A stretch of 64,000 nucleotides of DNA, from positions 62,001-126,000 of the forward strand of contig NZ_JAKNQJ010000004.1 in NCBI RefSeq assembly GCF_022662335.1, given 5' to 3'. This document shows, piece after piece, positions 62,365 through 64,000 of the stretch. This DNA is from Sphingomonas sp. CROZ-RG-20F-R02-07 (GTDB lineage: Bacteria; Pseudomonadota; Alphaproteobacteria; Sphingomonadales; Sphingomonadaceae). The notes under the pieces were generated by a model that was given only the letters and a program-made list of their open reading frames with translations, made no database searches and was not told where the DNA came from. Positions within the stretch are counted from its first letter, which is position 1; each line of letters starts with the position of its first letter. The position numbers and the translations under genes are program-made.

Positions 62365-64000
62365 CTAGAAGTGCAGGCCCGCCGAGAACTTCACCGTGAA
62401 GGGCAGGCCGGTCGAGGTCGAGCGGTTATACTGCGCTGGTGCGAGCAGGTTGACGTTGCCGTACGGCAGCCCTCCCGTGACGCCGGCCGGCAGTTGGGTG
62501 TTGTAGAAGATCGCGTTGGGATCGTAGTTCTTGAAGTTGAACAGGTTAAGGATGTCCGCGCGGACGAAGCCGCCGACCGACTTGTAAAACGTCACGTCCT
62601 TGGACACCTGAAGATCGATGTCCTTGTAGCCGAGGAAGCCGTTCGGCCGCCGGCTGTAGAACAACGACTCGCCGCCATAGGAGTTACAGGCCGCCGAGCA
62701 ACCGATGATGGTGGTGGCGTATTGCGGCGTCGCCAGCGTGACCTTGGTCGCGGCCGAGATGCCCCAGAACAGATCGCGCGTGTAGGTCGCCACGATCCGG
62801 TGCGTCGGCACTGCGGTCGCCCGGACATAGGGATACAGGTAGCTGTACGGCAAATCGAACAGATACTGGTTGCTGTTGATCGAATAGGGGTTGGCCCCGC
62901 CCGCGAGATTGTTCTGTTCGGCATAGGACAGCGTGTACGAGATCGTCGCGCTCCAATGCGAATCCCGCGTGTACGCCTTCTGTGCGCCGATGCCGAGCTG
63001 CAGCAGCCGGTCCTTGGCACCGTTGTCGAACAGGATGAGCGAGCCCGCGCCGGGCACCCCCGATGCGCCCCATGGGATGCCGTTCTGGAAATAGGAGCCA
63101 TCGCTGTAGCGGTTGCCGAGCCGGCCGACGATGCCGTCGAAGCTCTCGATGTACGACAGGGTGACTTCGGTGTTCCAGTCGCCGATCTTGTTGCGCATGC
63201 CGAGGCTGAACTGGTCGGAATGCGGCGTGCGGATGTTGTTGTGCAGCAGATCGATCTCGTGGGAGCTAGGCGCGATCGGGATCGTCGCCAGCCCCGCCGC
63301 CGTCAGATAGCTCGGATTGTAGGCATAGCAGTGGTTCGCCGAGTTGACGTCGTTCGCGGTGGCGCAGGCGCCAAACGAATCCGTGGTCTGCGCAGACGGG
63401 AAATAGACCTGCGGGTTGCCGTTGAGCGCAATCTTCAGCTGCTCCAGCGCCAGCGTGCCGAAGAGGTTGCGGTTGTATGCGCGGGCATAGCCGCCGAAGA
63501 TGACGTGCCGGCTGTCGCCATAGACGTCGTAAGAGAAACCGAGGCGCGGCGAGAAATTGTTGGGCGCATGGCGGTTGGCGCCGGTGCTGATATAGTCGTT
63601 GATGTTGTAGCCGGGCGTGTTGCCGTTACCCTGCGCAAGGACGGAGGCGTAGCTCTGCGACACGGTCGAGGAAAACGGCCCGTTGATGCCGGCGACGACA
63701 TAGCCGGGCGTCACATAGTTCAGATAGGCCGGCACCTCCTCGCGATCCCAGCGCAGGCCGAGGTTCACCGTCAGGTTGCGATTGATGTTCCAATCATCCT
63801 GCACATAGGCGCTGTACTGCTTGTCGGTGGTGGTCACGCTCGGCGACGCGACGCCGGCCGACAGCAGCGGGTACTGCACCTCGAACGGCGCGGCGGCGAC
63901 CCCGTTGGGGGTAACGGCATAATAATAGGTCGCGCTGTTCAGGTCGTTGCTCGCATTCTGCGAGGTCAGCTTGATCGAGTTGAACGTGAAACCCACGCGG
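62365..64000 (-). CDS. TonB-dependent outer-membrane receptor, C-terminal part (5' end beyond window)
   Basis: The frame is open to the window edge, giving at least 545 residues of a beta-barrel: aromatic/Asp/Asn-rich strands such as YSAYVQDDWNINRNLTVNLG and WDREE, with periplasmic turns, ending SAGLHF, i.e. a terminal phenylalanine. It resembles the Oar/carboxypeptidase-regulatory-domain type of receptor. It takes up a large substrate, probably a sugar oligomer, given the downstream hydrolases, which are on the same strand. The N-terminal plug and TonB box are outside the window. Confidence 0.9.
   Translation of the reverse strand, partial: RVGFTFNSIKLTSQNASNDLNSATYYYAVTPNGVAAAPFEVQYPLLSAGVASPSVTTTDKQYSAYVQDDWNINRNLTVNLGLRWDREEVPAYLNYVTPGYVVAGINGPFSSTVSQSYASVLAQGNGNTPGYNINDYISTGANRHAPNNFSPRLGFSYDVYGDSRHVIFGGYARAYNRNLFGTLALEQLKIALNGNPQVYFPSAQTTDSFGACATANDVNSANHCYAYNPSYLTAAGLATIPIAPSSHEIDLLHNNIRTPHSDQFSLGMRNKIGDWNTEVTLSYIESFDGIVGRLGNRYSDGSYFQNGIPWGASGVPGAGSLILFDNGAKDRLLQLGIGAQKAYTRDSHWSATISYTLSYAEQNNLAGGANPYSINSNQYLFDLPYSYLYPYVRATAVPTHRIVATYTRDLFWGISAATKVTLATPQYATTIIGCSAACNSYGGESLFYSRRPNGFLGYKDIDLQVSKDVTFYKSVGGFVRADILNLFNFKNYDPNAIFYNTQLPAGVTGGLPYGNVNLLAPAQYNRSTSTGLPFTVKFSAGLHF

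Overview
The window looks like chromosomal DNA of a high-GC alphaproteobacterium of the Sphingomonadaceae, most like Sphingomonas. Three things point there: a serine palmitoyltransferase/acyl carrier protein/ceramide reductase cluster for sphingolipids, a complete PhyP-NepR-PhyR-EcfG general stress response locus of the sphingomonad type, and a TonB receptor/glycosidase/tryptophan-halogenase-like operon typical of sphingomonads. Genes are packed tightly, with many 4-base ATGA overlaps. High GC produces very long open frames opposite real genes; these were left out.

Layout. 1-8.9 kb: end of a VOC protein, then rdgB-rph facing away from hrcA-grpE, threonine synthase, a zincin-like protein, a periplasmic copper chaperone, and dnaK-dnaJ behind a clear RpoH-type promoter. 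8.9-16 kb: a membrane protein, a tiny membrane peptide, purB, an EF-hand protein, radC and a ydbH-ynbE-ydbL operon for envelope lipid transport. 16-19 kb: the F0 ATP synthase operon (I, a, c, b', b) and a Gdx/SugE-type SMR exporter. 19-29 kb: a TPR-SPOR protein, dgt, argS, a second SPOR protein, nagZ, scpAB and tatABC, a row of cell-division, wall-recycling, chromosome and secretion genes.

29-33.5 kb: an entericidin-like lipoprotein, a gene-free stretch with two strong hairpins behind a consensus EcfG promoter (candidate small RNA), phyP, nepR, phyR, a 45-residue membrane peptide, ecfG and, convergent with it, a 58-residue protein that resembles NepR. 33.5-42.5 kb: glnE, a bcp-type peroxiredoxin, an M23 peptidase, erpA, exonuclease III, an outer-membrane protein, a GNAT-like protein and a fatty acid desaturase. 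42.5-52.8 kb, minus strand: lptG-lptF, a CHASE3 hybrid kinase, then obgE-proB-cerR-acpR-spt as one overlapping gene string, a TetR regulator and an acetyltransferase. 52.8-54.3 kb: rplU-rpmA with its own promoter and intrinsic terminator, hspQ and tRNA-Ser(CGA).

54.3-64 kb: past the tRNA and about 250 bases of unexplained sequence begins a minus-strand carbohydrate operon: TonB-dependent receptor (cut by the window edge), halogenase-like flavoprotein, a PF10091/GH144-like glucanase, GH3 and GH31. The last three overlap by 4 bases each. The receptor would import an oligosaccharide, and the three exported hydrolases would cut it.

The most interesting novel candidate is the stress-promoter-linked twin-hairpin RNA at about 29.33-29.42 kb (minus strand), followed by the NepR-like second protein next to ecfG. 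All calls come from reading the sequence; no database search was run.
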